Notes: a model not told the origin generated them from the letters alone. A stretch of DNA of 64,000 nucleotides from Aliiroseovarius sp. PrR006 (GCF_010500215.1 NZ_JAAGOY010000007.1:776501-840500), one strand, 5' to 3'. Shown: positions 1 through 9,806, counted from the stretch's first letter. Made by a program: numbers and translations.

Positions 1-777
1 GTCAACCTGCCTGCTGTCGAGACGGAAGCCGGTTCTGCTGGCACCCCGCTTCCCTTATCCGTTGAATATTTCGGCAACCTCGGCACATCGGAAACGCTGG
101 ACTTCAGCTTTACGCCTACCGTTCCAGGTACCGGATCTTCAAACACCTGGACGATGCAAATCACCGACAGCGCCTCGGGCGGGGCCGTGGTCGGAGAGTA
201 CACGCTGGTCTTTGATGACAGCCGCGCCGATGGCGGCACACTGGCCTCGGTCACGGTCGTATCCGGGGGTGCCTATGATGCCGCTGCGGGTACGCTGGAC
301 CTGACCGTTGCGGGAGGCCCCTTGTCGCTGACCATCGGCGGGATCGGAGACCCCAACGGTCTGACCCAGCTGTCTGACAGCTTTGCTCCGGTGGCCATCA
401 CCAAGAACGGCTCGCCGGTGGGCAACCTGACCGCAGTGCAGATCGACGAACACGGCTTCCTGAAAGCCACCTATGACACCGGGTTTATCCGCACGATCTA
501 TCAAGTGCCGCTGGTGGACGTGTCAAACCCGAATGGCCTGACATCGATCTCGAACCAAGCCTATCAGGTATCGCCAGAAAGCGGATCGTTCTTCATGTGG
601 GACGCTGGTGACGGCCCAACTGGCGAAGTCGTCGGCTTTGCGCGCGAGGGATCGACCACCGATGTCGCGGGCGAGCTGACCAACCTGATCCAAACCCAGC
701 GCGCCTATAGCTCGAATGCGAAGGTGATCCAGACCGTCGACGAGATGCTGCAGGAAACCACCAACATCAAACGCTGA
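1..777 (+). CDS. flgE: Flagellar hook protein FlgE, C-terminal part (5' end outside the window)
   Basis: The frame is open from base 1 to a TGA at 775-777, so 258 residues of the C-terminal half are present. The last 70 residues carry the conserved FlgE C-terminal domain: a hook segment starting SNPNGL, then the axial helix LTNLIQTQRAYSSNAKVIQT and the ending DEMLQETTNIKR. That helix packs in the D0 core of the hook, the universal joint between rod and filament. The gene is followed 24 bases later by flgK, and flgK-flgL-flgI continue on the same strand, so it is the upstream part of a flagellar operon. The N-terminal D0 domain cannot be judged here. Confidence 0.93.
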   Translation, partial: VNLPAVETEAGSAGTPLPLSVEYFGNLGTSETLDFSFTPTVPGTGSSNTWTMQITDSASGGAVVGEYTLVFDDSRADGGTLASVTVVSGGAYDAAAGTLDLTVAGGPLSLTIGGIGDPNGLTQLSDSFAPVAITKNGSPVGNLTAVQIDEHGFLKATYDTGFIRTIYQVPLVDVSNPNGLTSISNQAYQVSPESGSFFMWDAGDGPTGEVVGFAREGSTTDVAGELTNLIQTQRAYSSNAKVIQTVDEMLQETTNIKR

Positions 778-801
778 TCCGGCATTGTGAAGTAGCATCC
801 C

Positions 802-2259
802 ATGACCCTCAACAGCGCCCTTTACAACGCATTGACCGGCCTCAGCGCCAACGCGCGCTCGGCCCATGTCGTCTCGTCCAACGTCGCCAACGCGACGACG
901 GAAGGATATGGCGTGCGGTCGCTCAGCCTGTCATCGCGCACGCTGGGCGGCGCGCCATCAGGCGTTGTGATCGAGGGTGTCACCCGCCATGTGGACGAGC
1001 GCCTTTTGGGCGACCGCCGCCTTTCGGACGCCGCGCTGGGGCACGGAAGCGCGCGGTCGAGTTTTCTGGAAGGGTTGGAAAAGGCGATAGGCACCCCAGA
1101 TCAGCCAGGTTCGCTCACCGGTCGAATGGCGCAATTCGAGGCCGCCCTGATCGAAGCCGCCGCCCGTCCCGACAGTGAAGCGACCCTGAATGCCAGCCTG
1201 AACGCAGCCCGCAACGTCGTGTCACACCTGAAAGCCACGTCCGATCACATACAGAACGCGCGTCTGTCTGCAGATCAGGCGATTGCGCAAGAGGTCGATC
1301 AGCTTAATCAGGGCCTGAAGGACGTACAGGACCTGAACACCAAGATTCAGGCCGCAATCGTGCGCGGCGCGGATCCCTCGGGGCTGATGGACCAGCGGCA
1401 GCAGGCCATCGACGCACTGTCTTCGATCATCCCGATTAAACAGGTTCCGCGCGATGGGGGGCAGGTCGCCCTGATTTCAAGTGGCGGAGCCATTCTGCTG
1501 GATGGACGCGCGGCTGAGCTTGGGTTCTCGCCCGTCAACACAATCGTCCCCGAGATGACGCTGGGCAGTGGTGCCTTGTCTGGGCTGACCATTAACGGCC
1601 GGCCGATTGACACCACAACCGACCGCAACGCGATCTCGGGCGGTTCACTGGCGGCTCATTTTCAGATCCGCGACGATCTGGCGGTGACCGCACAGGAACA
1701 GCTTGATGCCTTTGCCCGCGATTTTGTTGAACGATTTCAGGATCCAGCTCTTGACGCGACACGTGCGCCGGGAGCCCCAGGCCTGTTTACAGATGCCGGG
1801 GCGGCATTCGATCCGGCAGATGAGGTTGCCCTCAGCAGCCGATTATCCCTGAACGCCGCTGTGGATCCAACACAAGGCGGCGCGGTTTGGCGGCTGCGTG
1901 ACGGACTTGGCGCCGCGGTGCCGGGCAATGTCGGCAACGCCACGCTTCTTGGCCAGCTGGTCGACGCGTTGGACGCTCCGAAAGTTGCCTCTTCAGGTGG
2001 ATTCTCGGGCGCGGCGCGATCCTCGGCGGGCTTGGCGTCAGATTTACTGAACACAGTCGCCGCGAATCTTGAGCACAGCGAGGCACAGCTCAGCTTTGAC
2101 CTCGCTCAGAATGACAGCCTGAGAGAGATGGAGCTGGCGCAAGGCGTGGATACCGATGCCGAAATGCAAAAGCTAATGATCATCGAACAGGCCTTCGCCG
2201 CCAACGCTCAGGTGGTCACTGCCGCCGATGAAATGCTGCAACTTCTGTTAGGTATGTAG
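802..2259 (+). CDS. flgK: Flagellar hook-filament junction protein FlgK (HAP1)
   Basis: A 485-residue protein, somewhat shorter than enterobacterial FlgK (about 547). The N-terminus has the flagellar rod/hook signature (LYNALTGLSANARSAHVVSSN, broken here as residues 6-26) and the C-terminus the paired axial helix ending EQAFAANAQVVTAADEMLQ, as in all hook-associated axial proteins. The missing length is in the variable central domain. FlgK caps the hook and joins it to FlgL and the flagellin filament. ATG at 802 has only a weak Shine-Dalgarno sequence, which fits translational coupling to flgE upstream. flgL starts 10 bases after its stop. Confidence 0.95.
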   Translation: MTLNSALYNALTGLSANARSAHVVSSNVANATTEGYGVRSLSLSSRTLGGAPSGVVIEGVTRHVDERLLGDRRLSDAALGHGSARSSFLEGLEKAIGTPDQPGSLTGRMAQFEAALIEAAARPDSEATLNASLNAARNVVSHLKATSDHIQNARLSADQAIAQEVDQLNQGLKDVQDLNTKIQAAIVRGADPSGLMDQRQQAIDALSSIIPIKQVPRDGGQVALISSGGAILLDGRAAELGFSPVNTIVPEMTLGSGALSGLTINGRPIDTTTDRNAISGGSLAAHFQIRDDLAVTAQEQLDAFARDFVERFQDPALDATRAPGAPGLFTDAGAAFDPADEVALSSRLSLNAAVDPTQGGAVWRLRDGLGAAVPGNVGNATLLGQLVDALDAPKVASSGGFSGAARSSAGLASDLLNTVAANLEHSEAQLSFDLAQNDSLREMELAQGVDTDAEMQKLMIIEQAFAANAQVVTAADEMLQLLLGM

Positions 2260-2269
2260 GGGGCACGGG

Positions 2270-3280
2270 ATGAGCATCTCCACTTTTGGCGACCTGGCCA
2301 GCACATTCTTGACCCGGCGACACAGCACGCAATTGCGGCAAGAGATGACGCGGCTCAGCACCGAGCTGTCTACCGGGCGCAAAACCGATCTGGGGGCGAA
2401 CACGACGGGCGGCTACGGTGCAATCGCTGGGCTTGAACACAGCCTCAAGCTGATGTCCTCACATGCGCAAGCCACGAACGAGGCGCGGCTGATGGCGGAG
2501 ACCACGCAGGTCGCACTCACCACGATTCACACACAGGCGCAGGACCTCTCAACCGGGTTGATCGCGGCGCGCAGCGCAAACAACGTGACCATGCTGCAAA
2601 CGACCGCGCTGGACGCGGAACAGAAGTTTGCCTCGATCATTTCAAAGCTGAACGCAGGTGCAGGGGGGCGGTCGCTTTTCGCAGGGGCTGCAACCGATGG
2701 TCCCGCCCTTGCTGACGCCGACACGATCATCACCGAACTGATGACCGCCATCTCGGGCGAAGTTACGGCCGCGGGTGTTTCGTCTGCCATCGACGACTGG
2801 TTCAACACGCCCGGCGGCGGATTTGATACGCTGGGCTATCAGGGGGCGGACGAAAGCTATGGCCCCATTCGGTTGGGCAATGGCGAAACTGCCACCCTGC
2901 CCGTCCGCGCCAATGACCCCGAGATACGCACCCTTCTGGCTGCCGTCGCCAAAACAGTAGTGCTGGCTGAAGGCGCGCTTTCCGGTGATCTGGACCAACA
3001 GAAATCCCTGGCCGAAATGTCGTCAAACGCCCTTCTCAGCGCGGTCGATGACACCACGATGCTGCAAGCGCGGGTCGGCGCCGTGGAGGCGCGGATCGAA
3101 AATGCGGTGGCGCATAACACAGCCGAACAGCATTCGTTGGAGCTGTCCTATAATGAACTGACCGCCGCAGACCCCTTCGATACTGCCGCACGGCTGGAAG
3201 AGCTCTATAGCCAGCTCGAGGCGCTCTACACCACCACCGCGCATCTCTCGAAACTCAGCTTCACGGATTACATGCGATGA
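2270..3280 (+). CDS. flgL: Flagellar hook-filament junction protein FlgL (HAP3)
   Basis: A 336-residue flagellin-like protein. The N-terminal helix has the FlgL pattern (TRRHSTQLRQEMTRLSTELSTG, residues 14-35) and the C-terminal part is a long amphipathic helix ending in AARLEELYSQLEALYTTTAHL (residues about 307-327), with a flagellin-type coiled-coil periodicity. FlgL is the second junction protein and contacts the first flagellin subunits. AGGGGG lies 6 bases before ATG 2270. The stop codon overlaps the flgI start (ATGA), so the two are translationally coupled. Flagellin itself is not in this window; a FlgL rather than flagellin call rests on the position between flgK and flgI. Confidence 0.92.
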   Translation: MSISTFGDLASTFLTRRHSTQLRQEMTRLSTELSTGRKTDLGANTTGGYGAIAGLEHSLKLMSSHAQATNEARLMAETTQVALTTIHTQAQDLSTGLIAARSANNVTMLQTTALDAEQKFASIISKLNAGAGGRSLFAGAATDGPALADADTIITELMTAISGEVTAAGVSSAIDDWFNTPGGGFDTLGYQGADESYGPIRLGNGETATLPVRANDPEIRTLLAAVAKTVVLAEGALSGDLDQQKSLAEMSSNALLSAVDDTTMLQARVGAVEARIENAVAHNTAEQHSLELSYNELTAADPFDTAARLEELYSQLEALYTTTAHLSKLSFTDYMR

Positions 3281-4380
3281 AACACCTGTTTGCCTGCCTG
3301 ATTGCGCTTTTTGCCCTAACCGCCGCCGCCCATGCGAACTCGATCCGCATCAAGGATCTGGTGGAATTCGACGGCGTGCGCGGCAACGACCTTGTCGGCT
3401 ACGGGCTGGTTGTCGGACTGAATGGCACGGGCGACGGTATCCGCAACGCGCCTTTCACCGAAGACATCATGTCGAATATTCTGGAACGGCTGGGTGTGAA
3501 CATCACCGGCGAACAGTTCCGCCCCAAGAATGTCGCTGCGGTGTTCGTCACGGCATCGCTTCCACCGTTCGCACGTTCTGGGTCTCGGATCGACGTGACG
3601 GTATCGGCAATTGGGGACGCGAAAAGTCTGCTGGGCGGCACATTGATCATGACCCCGCTGAATGCCGCAGATGGCGAGATCTATGCCGTCGGACAGGGAA
3701 CCGTGATCGCGGGTGGAGCAACCGCCGAAGGCGATGGGGCCAAAGTTACCCGGGGCGTGCCCACCAGCGGCGTGATCCCCAGCGGCGCGCGCGTTGAGCA
3801 AGAAATTGACTTTGATTTCACCAAGCTGAAATCCATCCGGCTGGCCCTGCGCACACCTGATTTCACCACCGCCGAACGGATCGAGCGGGCCATTAACGGA
3901 AAGTATGGCCGTGTCGTGTCGCGCATGCTGGACAGCGGCACTGTTGTGGTCGACATCACTGCAACGCGTGCGATCTCTCCCGCGCATGCGTTGGGCACCA
4001 TAGAAAACATCGGGGTCGAACCGGAAAGGCGCGCCAAGGTGGTGGTCGATCAGCGGTCAGGAACCATCGTAATGGGAGAAGATGTACGGATCAGCCGGGT
4101 AGCTGTGTCGCAAGGCAACCTTACCTTGCGCATTCAAGAGCAGCCCATCGTGGTGCAGCCCAACCCGTTCTCGGACGGCGAGGCCATCGTGGTGCCGCGC
4201 ACCAATGCCGCGATCGAGGAAGAGCCGGGCATCGGACTGGCCGAGGTTAGTGGAGGGGCGTCTCTGTCCGAACTCGTCGCAGGGCTAAACGCGTTAGGCG
4301 TGGCGCCGCGCGACATGATCGATATCTTGAAAAGCATCAAGGCCGCCGGGGCGCTTCATGCCGAGTTCATCGTGCGCTAG
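3277..4380 (+). CDS. flgI: Flagellar P-ring protein FlgI
   Basis: A 367-residue protein close to the usual 365. It starts with a Sec signal peptide (KHLFACLIALFALTAAAHA, cleavage after about residue 20) and continues with the FlgI signature SIRIKDLVEFDGVRGNDLVG and GYGLVVGLNGTGDG. The C-terminal part has the conserved PRDMIDILKSIKAAGALHAE. FlgI polymerises in the periplasm around the rod at the peptidoglycan layer. The start ATG overlaps the flgL stop. This is the last gene of the operon: the next gene runs the other way and ends 9 bases later. Confidence 0.97.
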   Translation: MKHLFACLIALFALTAAAHANSIRIKDLVEFDGVRGNDLVGYGLVVGLNGTGDGIRNAPFTEDIMSNILERLGVNITGEQFRPKNVAAVFVTASLPPFARSGSRIDVTVSAIGDAKSLLGGTLIMTPLNAADGEIYAVGQGTVIAGGATAEGDGAKVTRGVPTSGVIPSGARVEQEIDFDFTKLKSIRLALRTPDFTTAERIERAINGKYGRVVSRMLDSGTVVVDITATRAISPAHALGTIENIGVEPERRAKVVVDQRSGTIVMGEDVRISRVAVSQGNLTLRIQEQPIVVQPNPFSDGEAIVVPRTNAAIEEEPGIGLAEVSGGASLSELVAGLNALGVAPRDMIDILKSIKAAGALHAEFIVR

Positions 4381-4389
4381 CGCCTTTCA

Positions 4390-5517
4390 TCAGGCGCGGC
4401 GCACCACAACCGACCCGACCGAGTAGCCTGCGCCGAAGGAACAGATCACGCCGGTATCTCCCAGTGCCAAGTCATCCGAGTATTTCGAGAAGGCAATGAT
4501 CGATCCGGCGGACGAGGTGTTGGCGTAGTCCTGCAGGATATTGGGCTGCTCGTCGGCCTCAGGCGTCCGGCCAAGCACCTTCTTTCCGATGAAGTCATTC
4601 ATGGATTTGTTGGCCTGATGCAGCCACAGCCGTTTCAAATCATCCTGCCCAACACCGATGTCCGCGATGTGTCCCAGAATGTGTTTCGACACGATCGGCA
4701 ACACCTCTTTGAACACTTTGCGGCCGTTCTGCATGAATTGCATGTCGCGCCGGTCGGGCAGATCCGCGGTCTCTTCCCGAGTGCGGCGCAGGAAGCCGTT
4801 GTTGTTGCGGATGTTATTCGAGAATTGCGTCAGACAGCGGGTTGATAGGATCTCGAAATACCCGCCTTGGGCGTCTTCCTTACGCTCGATCAGCGTCGCT
4901 GTGGCCACGTCCCCGAAGATGAAGTGGCAATCGCGGTCGCGCCATTCCAAATGGGCCGAGCAGATCTCGGGGTTGACCACCAATGCGCGTTTAACCGACC
5001 CAGAACGGATCATGTCGGCCGCGGCCTGAATACCGAAGGTCGCCGAGGAGCACGCCACGTTCATATCAAACGCAAACCCGCCCGCGCCCAGCGCCTGTTG
5101 GATTTCAATCGCGATCGCCGGATAGGCACGTTCGTGGTTCGAGGCAGCGCAGATCACCAAATCTACATCCGCCGCGTCACACCCCGCCTGCGCCAAGGCT
5201 TTGCGGCAGGCATCCACACCCATTTCGGTCATGATCCCCGGCTCATCATCGGCACGCTCGCGCAGGGTTGGATGCATCACATCAGGGTCAAGAACCCCAG
5301 TTTTATCCATGACGTACCGTTGATGAATACCCGAGGCCGAAACGATGAATTCCTCGGACGAAAGGCCCATCTCGGCCACGTCGCCCGCCGCGATGCCATC
5401 TGCATTCGCTGCATTGAACTTCTCGGCATAGGCGTTGAACGCCTTCACCAGTTCTGCGTTCGTGATGATCTGTTCGGGCGTGAAAACGCCGGTGCCGGAA
5501 ATGACGGGCTGATGCAT
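4390..5517 (-). CDS. Beta-ketoacyl-ACP synthase III family protein (long FabH-like form)
   Basis: A 375-residue thiolase-fold condensing enzyme. The active-site cysteine is Cys156 (NVACSSATF), with His300 (LWLHQAN) and Asn333 (YANTSSAGS) completing the Cys-His-Asn triad of the KAS III family. It is longer than classical FabH (about 320 residues); the extra length is at the N-terminus before residue 60. Long FabH-like proteins of this type start chains from medium-chain acyl-CoA in some bacteria, so the primer may not be acetyl-CoA. A strong GAAGGAG precedes ATG 5517. It ends against flgI in a convergent arrangement and shares a strand with rluA and rarD, so its function is not obvious from context. 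Confidence 0.85.
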   Translation of the reverse strand: MHQPVISGTGVFTPEQIITNAELVKAFNAYAEKFNAANADGIAAGDVAEMGLSSEEFIVSASGIHQRYVMDKTGVLDPDVMHPTLRERADDEPGIMTEMGVDACRKALAQAGCDAADVDLVICAASNHERAYPAIAIEIQQALGAGGFAFDMNVACSSATFGIQAAADMIRSGSVKRALVVNPEICSAHLEWRDRDCHFIFGDVATATLIERKEDAQGGYFEILSTRCLTQFSNNIRNNNGFLRRTREETADLPDRRDMQFMQNGRKVFKEVLPIVSKHILGHIADIGVGQDDLKRLWLHQANKSMNDFIGKKVLGRTPEADEQPNILQDYANTSSAGSIIAFSKYSDDLALGDTGVICSFGAGYSVGSVVVRRA

Positions 5518-5596
5518 TGGGGCCTCCTTCGCAGGTCGTGCCAGTCAATCAGGAAGCGCGCCGGGCGGCAAGACTTCCTGCCCCAAGGTCAAGCCG

Positions 5597-6244
5597 TCAG
5601 AACGGGCATTTCGCCTTGATGGTGATCCCTTTTCCGCCGTCCGGGTGGCGCAAGCGCAGGCTTTCGGCATGCAGCATCAAGCGCGGGGCATTCAACGCCT
5701 CGCCGGTTGCATAGAACGGATCGCCCAGAATGGGATGGCCCAGTTCCAACATATGCACGCGCAGCTGGTGACTGCGGCCTGTCTGCGGAAACAGCCGCAT
5801 CCGGGTCGCGTTTTCCTCGTAACGCAGGACTTTCCAGTCGGTCACGGCAGGTTTGCCGTTCTCAAAATCCACATGCTGCTTGGGGCGGTTGGGCCAGTCA
5901 ACGATCAAGGGCAGATCGACGGTGCCTTCGCGTTCCTCAACCCGTCCAAAGACACGCGCCAGATAGGTTTTCTTGGTCTGCCGCTTCTCGAACTGAAGCC
6001 CCAGATGGCGCTGCGCATGGGGTGTCAACGCGAATACCATCACGCCCGAGGTATCGCGATCCAACCGATGCACCAGAAGCGCCTCGGGAAAGACGGCCTG
6101 AACTCGCGCAATCAGGCAGTCAGCCAAATGCTCGCCCTTGCCCGGCACTGACAACAGACCCGAGGGCTTGTCCACGAATAGAAGCTCGTGATCGTGGTGC
6201 AGGATAACCAGCGGATCCTGAGGCGGGTTGTATTCAGACGACAT
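5597..6244 (-). CDS. rluA: Dual-specificity rRNA/tRNA pseudouridine synthase RluA
   Basis: About 215 residues from ATG 6244, near the 219 of E. coli RluA. The N-terminus (SSEYNPPQDPLVILHHD, then DKPSGLLSVPGKG) follows E. coli RluA closely, and the catalytic aspartate is in HRLDRDTSG. The C-terminal half has GRSHQLRVHM and GHPILGDPFYA, the RluA family fold. It lacks the S4 domain found in RluC and RluD. It should make pseudouridine at 23S rRNA position 746 and tRNA position 32. A start 30 bases upstream (6274) is possible, but the homology begins at MSSEYN. It lies 36 bases after rarD, likely in the same transcript. Confidence 0.88.
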   Translation of the reverse strand: MSSEYNPPQDPLVILHHDHELLFVDKPSGLLSVPGKGEHLADCLIARVQAVFPEALLVHRLDRDTSGVMVFALTPHAQRHLGLQFEKRQTKKTYLARVFGRVEEREGTVDLPLIVDWPNRPKQHVDFENGKPAVTDWKVLRYEENATRMRLFPQTGRSHQLRVHMLELGHPILGDPFYATGEALNAPRLMLHAESLRLRHPDGGKGITIKAKCPF

Positions 6245-6280
6245 GCGTGCGGGATAGCGGCTGCGCCCCAGCACCGCAAG

Positions 6281-7183
6281 TCAACGCTTGCGCCGCATCT
6301 GCCGAAACAGCGCGGTGGTGTAGACGATCAGCGCCAGCCAGATCAGCGGGAACGCGATCAGCTTGGCGCCTCCAAACGGCTCGCGGAAGATAAAGACCGC
6401 CACAAGGAAGATCATCGTCGGTGCGATGTATTGCAGGATGCCAATGGTCGATAGGCGCAGCAGTTTCGCACCGTTGGCATAGACCATCAGCGGCACGGCA
6501 GTGACCAGTCCGCAACCCATCAACAGCAGCGTGTCGCCGGTCGAGGTGAACAGATGCCCCTGCCCGGTGGCCCCAAGCCAGATAACATAGGCCAACGCAG
6601 GTGGCGTCAGGATCAGAACCTCAAGAAGGAAACCCTGATTGGGACCGATAGGGAGTGATTTTTTGAAATAGGCGTAGAACCCCCAAGTCAACATCAGGCC
6701 CAGCGCAACCATGGGCAGCCGACCCGCATCCACGGTCAGGACGATCACAGCCAAAGCCGCCAGAAACACCGCCACCCACTGCGCGCGCGACAGACGCTCG
6801 CCCAACAGGACAGCCCCCATCACGATCGAAAAAAGCGGGTTGATGTAATAGCCCAGCGCGGCCTCGACCGTCTGCTCGGCACCAATCGCCCAGATATAAA
6901 TGCCCCAATTGACCGAAATCAGCGTTGCCGTCACCAAGGCCAGCAGCAGGCTGCGACGGTCGGTTAGAACGGCTTTAATGTCACGCGTGCGCCCCATGGC
7001 GATCAGCACCGCGCCGGCAACGGGCACGGACCAGATCACGCGATGCGCCAGCACCTCGGTCGCGGGCATGTGGATCAGAAGCTTCAGGTAGAGCGGCAGG
7101 AATCCCCACAGCACATAGGCGGTGATCGCAAAGGCAAGCCCTTGCGGCGTATCCACATTTTCCGGTTTTGATGTCACTGCCAT
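6281..7183 (-). CDS. rarD: RarD-type EamA/DMT transporter
   Basis: A 300-residue membrane protein with about ten hydrophobic segments and two EamA halves. The N-terminal part (YVLWGFLPLYLKLL, then HRVIWSVP near residue 50) and the GYYINPLFSIVMGAVLLGE segment near residue 130 are typical of the RarD subfamily of drug/metabolite exporters. The substrate is unknown; chloramphenicol sensitivity gave the family its name. GAGGAG sits 6 bases before ATG 7183. It is followed directly by rluA on the same strand. Confidence 0.88.
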   Translation of the reverse strand: MAVTSKPENVDTPQGLAFAITAYVLWGFLPLYLKLLIHMPATEVLAHRVIWSVPVAGAVLIAMGRTRDIKAVLTDRRSLLLALVTATLISVNWGIYIWAIGAEQTVEAALGYYINPLFSIVMGAVLLGERLSRAQWVAVFLAALAVIVLTVDAGRLPMVALGLMLTWGFYAYFKKSLPIGPNQGFLLEVLILTPPALAYVIWLGATGQGHLFTSTGDTLLLMGCGLVTAVPLMVYANGAKLLRLSTIGILQYIAPTMIFLVAVFIFREPFGGAKLIAFPLIWLALIVYTTALFRQMRRKR

Positions 7184-7274
7184 ATCGCGCTCCTCACCCA
7201 GCCTTTATGCAGGCCGGATGAGAGGTTGGATAGCGTGAATGTCGTGACGCGATGTATCACGTTTCGTGATGGCA

Positions 7275-9722
7275 TCAGACCTTGGCGCGCTCACCTTTCG
7301 GGTCGTACATCGGCTTCAAGGATGCTTCGGCTTTCACGCGGGTGCCCGCCACGTCGATCTCGTAGCTCGACGCTAGTACATCCGCAGCCGTTTCGCCCTT
7401 ACACGGCACGTAACCCATGCCCATCGCGGCCCCCAGATGGTGCCCGTAGGACCCCGAGCTGAGGAAGCCCACGATCTCGCCATCACGAATGACGGGTTCG
7501 TTGTGATAGAGTAGTGGCTCGGGATCGGTCAGCTTGAACTGGACCATGCGGTTTTCCAGCCCGCTTTCCTTCTTGGCCAGCACGGCGTCGCGCCCGACGA
7601 AATCCGGTTTATCGGTCTTCACCGCAAAGCCAAGCCCGGCTTCCAGCACGTGATCTTCACAGGTGATGTCGTGGCCGAAGTGGCGAAAGCCCTTTTCGAT
7701 CCGGCAGCTGTCCATCATATGCATTCCGCACAGCTTCAGCCCCATGTCCTGCCCGGCTTCATGCAGTGTCTCAAAGACATGCCCCGTCATATCGGCAGAT
7801 GCATAGATCTCCCACCCAAGTTCGCCGACATAGGTTACGCGGTGGGCGCGGGCTAGGCCCATGCCAATCTCGATTTCCTGCGCGGTGCCGAAGGGGTTGG
7901 TGGCGTTGGTGAAGTCGTTCGGGCTGACTTTTTCCAGCAATTTCCGTGCGTTCGGCCCCATCACGGCCAAGACACCTTCGCCCGCGGTCACATCGGTGAT
8001 CACAACGCTGAAGTCGCCCACATGGCGCTGCATCCATGTCTGGTCGGCCAGACGCGTGGCAGCGGGGGTGACGACCAGATAGGCGGTCTCGGTCAGGCGG
8101 GTGACGGTCACGTCGGCCTCGATCCCGCCGCGACGGTTCAGGAATTGGGTATAGACGATCTTGCCATTCGGCACCGAGTAATCGCCGCCGCCGACATAGT
8201 TCATAAACGCTTCGGCATCCGGGCCTTCGACACGGATTTTGCCGAAGGAGGACATGTCATACATGCCCACATTCTCGCGGATGGCCTTGTGTTCGGCTGC
8301 CGAGTTTTCGAACCAGTTCGGACGGCCCCACGTGTATTCGTACTCGGGTTTCTGACCTTCATTGGCAAACCAGTTGGCGCGCTCCCAACCTGCGAGTTCG
8401 CCAAAGACTGCGCCCTGTTCCTTCAGGTGATGATGGAATGGGGTCCGGCGGACGCCACGTGCGGTGGCTTTCTGGCGGAACGGGAAGTGGTCGGCATAGA
8501 GCAGGCCCAACGTCTCTTTCGAGCGCTCAAACAGGTAGTGCTTGTTGCCCTGGAACGGCTGCATCCGGCTGATGTCGACGTCGCCTAGATCGAAGGGTTT
8601 GTCGCCGTCCTCCATCCACTGCGCCAGCGCCATGCCCGCGCCACCCGCCGACTGAATGCCGATCGAGTTGAAGCCCGCCGCGACCCAGACATTGTCCATC
8701 TCGGGCGCGAGGCCAAGGTGATAGGCGTCGTCCGGCGTGAAGCTTTCCGGGCCGTTGAAGAAGGTGTGGATGCCAGCCTCGGCCAGCATGGGCATACGAT
8801 TACAGGCGTTTTCCAAGATCGGCTCAAAATGGTCGAAATCCTCGGGCAGCTGGTCGAACTCGAACGTGTCGGCAATGCCGTTCATGCCCCACGGCTTGGC
8901 GTTGGGTTCAAACGCGCCCAGCAGCATCTTGCCCGCGTCTTCCTTGTAATAGGCGCATTCGTCCGGCACGCGCAGCACCGGCATTTGTGTCAGGTTCGGA
9001 ATGGCTTCGGTCACGATATAGAAGTGCTCACACGCGTGAAGGGGCACGTTGACGCCTGCCATGCGACCTACCTCGTGGCCCCACATACCCGCGCAGTTCA
9101 CGATCATGTCGCAGGCGATGTGGCCTTGTTCTTTCCCGTCGTCCGAGGCCCAATCGACACCCGTCACCTTTCGCCCGTCGCGCTGGATGCCTGTGACTTT
9201 GGTGCGCTCTTTGACGATCGCACCCTTTTGGCGCGCACCCTTGGCCAAAGCCAGCGCGATGTTGGCCGGGTCGCCTTGCCCGTCTTTCGGCAGCCAGACG
9301 CCGCCGACAACACCGTCGATGTTCAGGTGTTCATAACGCGACAGCGCTTCTTCGGCGGTGATTTCTTCCACGTCCACGCCAAAGGCGCGGGCCATGGCGG
9401 CCTGACGGGCCAGTTCTTCCATCCGCTCAGTGGTCAGCGCCACGCTGATCGAACCCACACGTTTGAAGCCGGTGGCGACACCCGTTTCAGCCTCAAGATC
9501 GCCATAGAGCTCCTGCGAGTATTTCGCCAGCTTCGTCATGTTCGCCGTCGCGCGCAGCTGGGCAATCAGACCGGCGGCATGCCATGTGGTGCCGGATGTC
9601 AGCTGCTTGCGTTCAAGCAGCACCACATCTTTCCAGCCAAGCTTGGTCAGGTGATAAGCGACAGAGCAGCCGATAACGCCGCCACCGATAATGACAACGC
9701 GGGCTTGTATGGGCAGGGACAT
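7275..9722 (-). CDS. FAD-dependent dimethylglycine/sarcosine dehydrogenase-type enzyme with GcvT domain (paralogue 1)
   Basis: An 815-residue two-domain enzyme from ATG 9722, chosen because AAGGAG lies 7 bases upstream; an extra 18 residues upstream are not conserved. Residues 1-420 form a D-amino-acid-oxidase-like FAD domain with the dinucleotide motif VVIIGGGVIG (9-18). The segment SGTTWHAAG contains His48, at the place where FAD is covalently bound to histidine in mammalian dimethylglycine dehydrogenase. Residues about 430-815 are GcvT and GcvT-C domains that transfer the methyl carbon to tetrahydrofolate. It should oxidatively demethylate an N-methylated glycine. A paralogue of the same length lies upstream in the operon. 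The exact substrate cannot be read from sequence. Confidence 0.85.
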   Translation of the reverse strand: MSLPIQARVVIIGGGVIGCSVAYHLTKLGWKDVVLLERKQLTSGTTWHAAGLIAQLRATANMTKLAKYSQELYGDLEAETGVATGFKRVGSISVALTTERMEELARQAAMARAFGVDVEEITAEEALSRYEHLNIDGVVGGVWLPKDGQGDPANIALALAKGARQKGAIVKERTKVTGIQRDGRKVTGVDWASDDGKEQGHIACDMIVNCAGMWGHEVGRMAGVNVPLHACEHFYIVTEAIPNLTQMPVLRVPDECAYYKEDAGKMLLGAFEPNAKPWGMNGIADTFEFDQLPEDFDHFEPILENACNRMPMLAEAGIHTFFNGPESFTPDDAYHLGLAPEMDNVWVAAGFNSIGIQSAGGAGMALAQWMEDGDKPFDLGDVDISRMQPFQGNKHYLFERSKETLGLLYADHFPFRQKATARGVRRTPFHHHLKEQGAVFGELAGWERANWFANEGQKPEYEYTWGRPNWFENSAAEHKAIRENVGMYDMSSFGKIRVEGPDAEAFMNYVGGGDYSVPNGKIVYTQFLNRRGGIEADVTVTRLTETAYLVVTPAATRLADQTWMQRHVGDFSVVITDVTAGEGVLAVMGPNARKLLEKVSPNDFTNATNPFGTAQEIEIGMGLARAHRVTYVGELGWEIYASADMTGHVFETLHEAGQDMGLKLCGMHMMDSCRIEKGFRHFGHDITCEDHVLEAGLGFAVKTDKPDFVGRDAVLAKKESGLENRMVQFKLTDPEPLLYHNEPVIRDGEIVGFLSSGSYGHHLGAAMGMGYVPCKGETAADVLASSYEIDVAGTRVKAEASLKPMYDPKGERAKV

Positions 9723-9806
9723 GACATCACTCCTTGATGGATTCGGGTCGAAACTTGCACGCGGCGCGGCGACCAAACATCTTGTTTCCGCCAGAATTGA
9801 CGGAAA

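Noticed and set aside
8718-9737. A 339-codon plus-strand frame across dehydrogenase paralogue 1, and a similar one at 12434-13291.
   Set aside because: Antisense to the dehydrogenase genes, no ribosome site, low-complexity His/Arg-rich translation.
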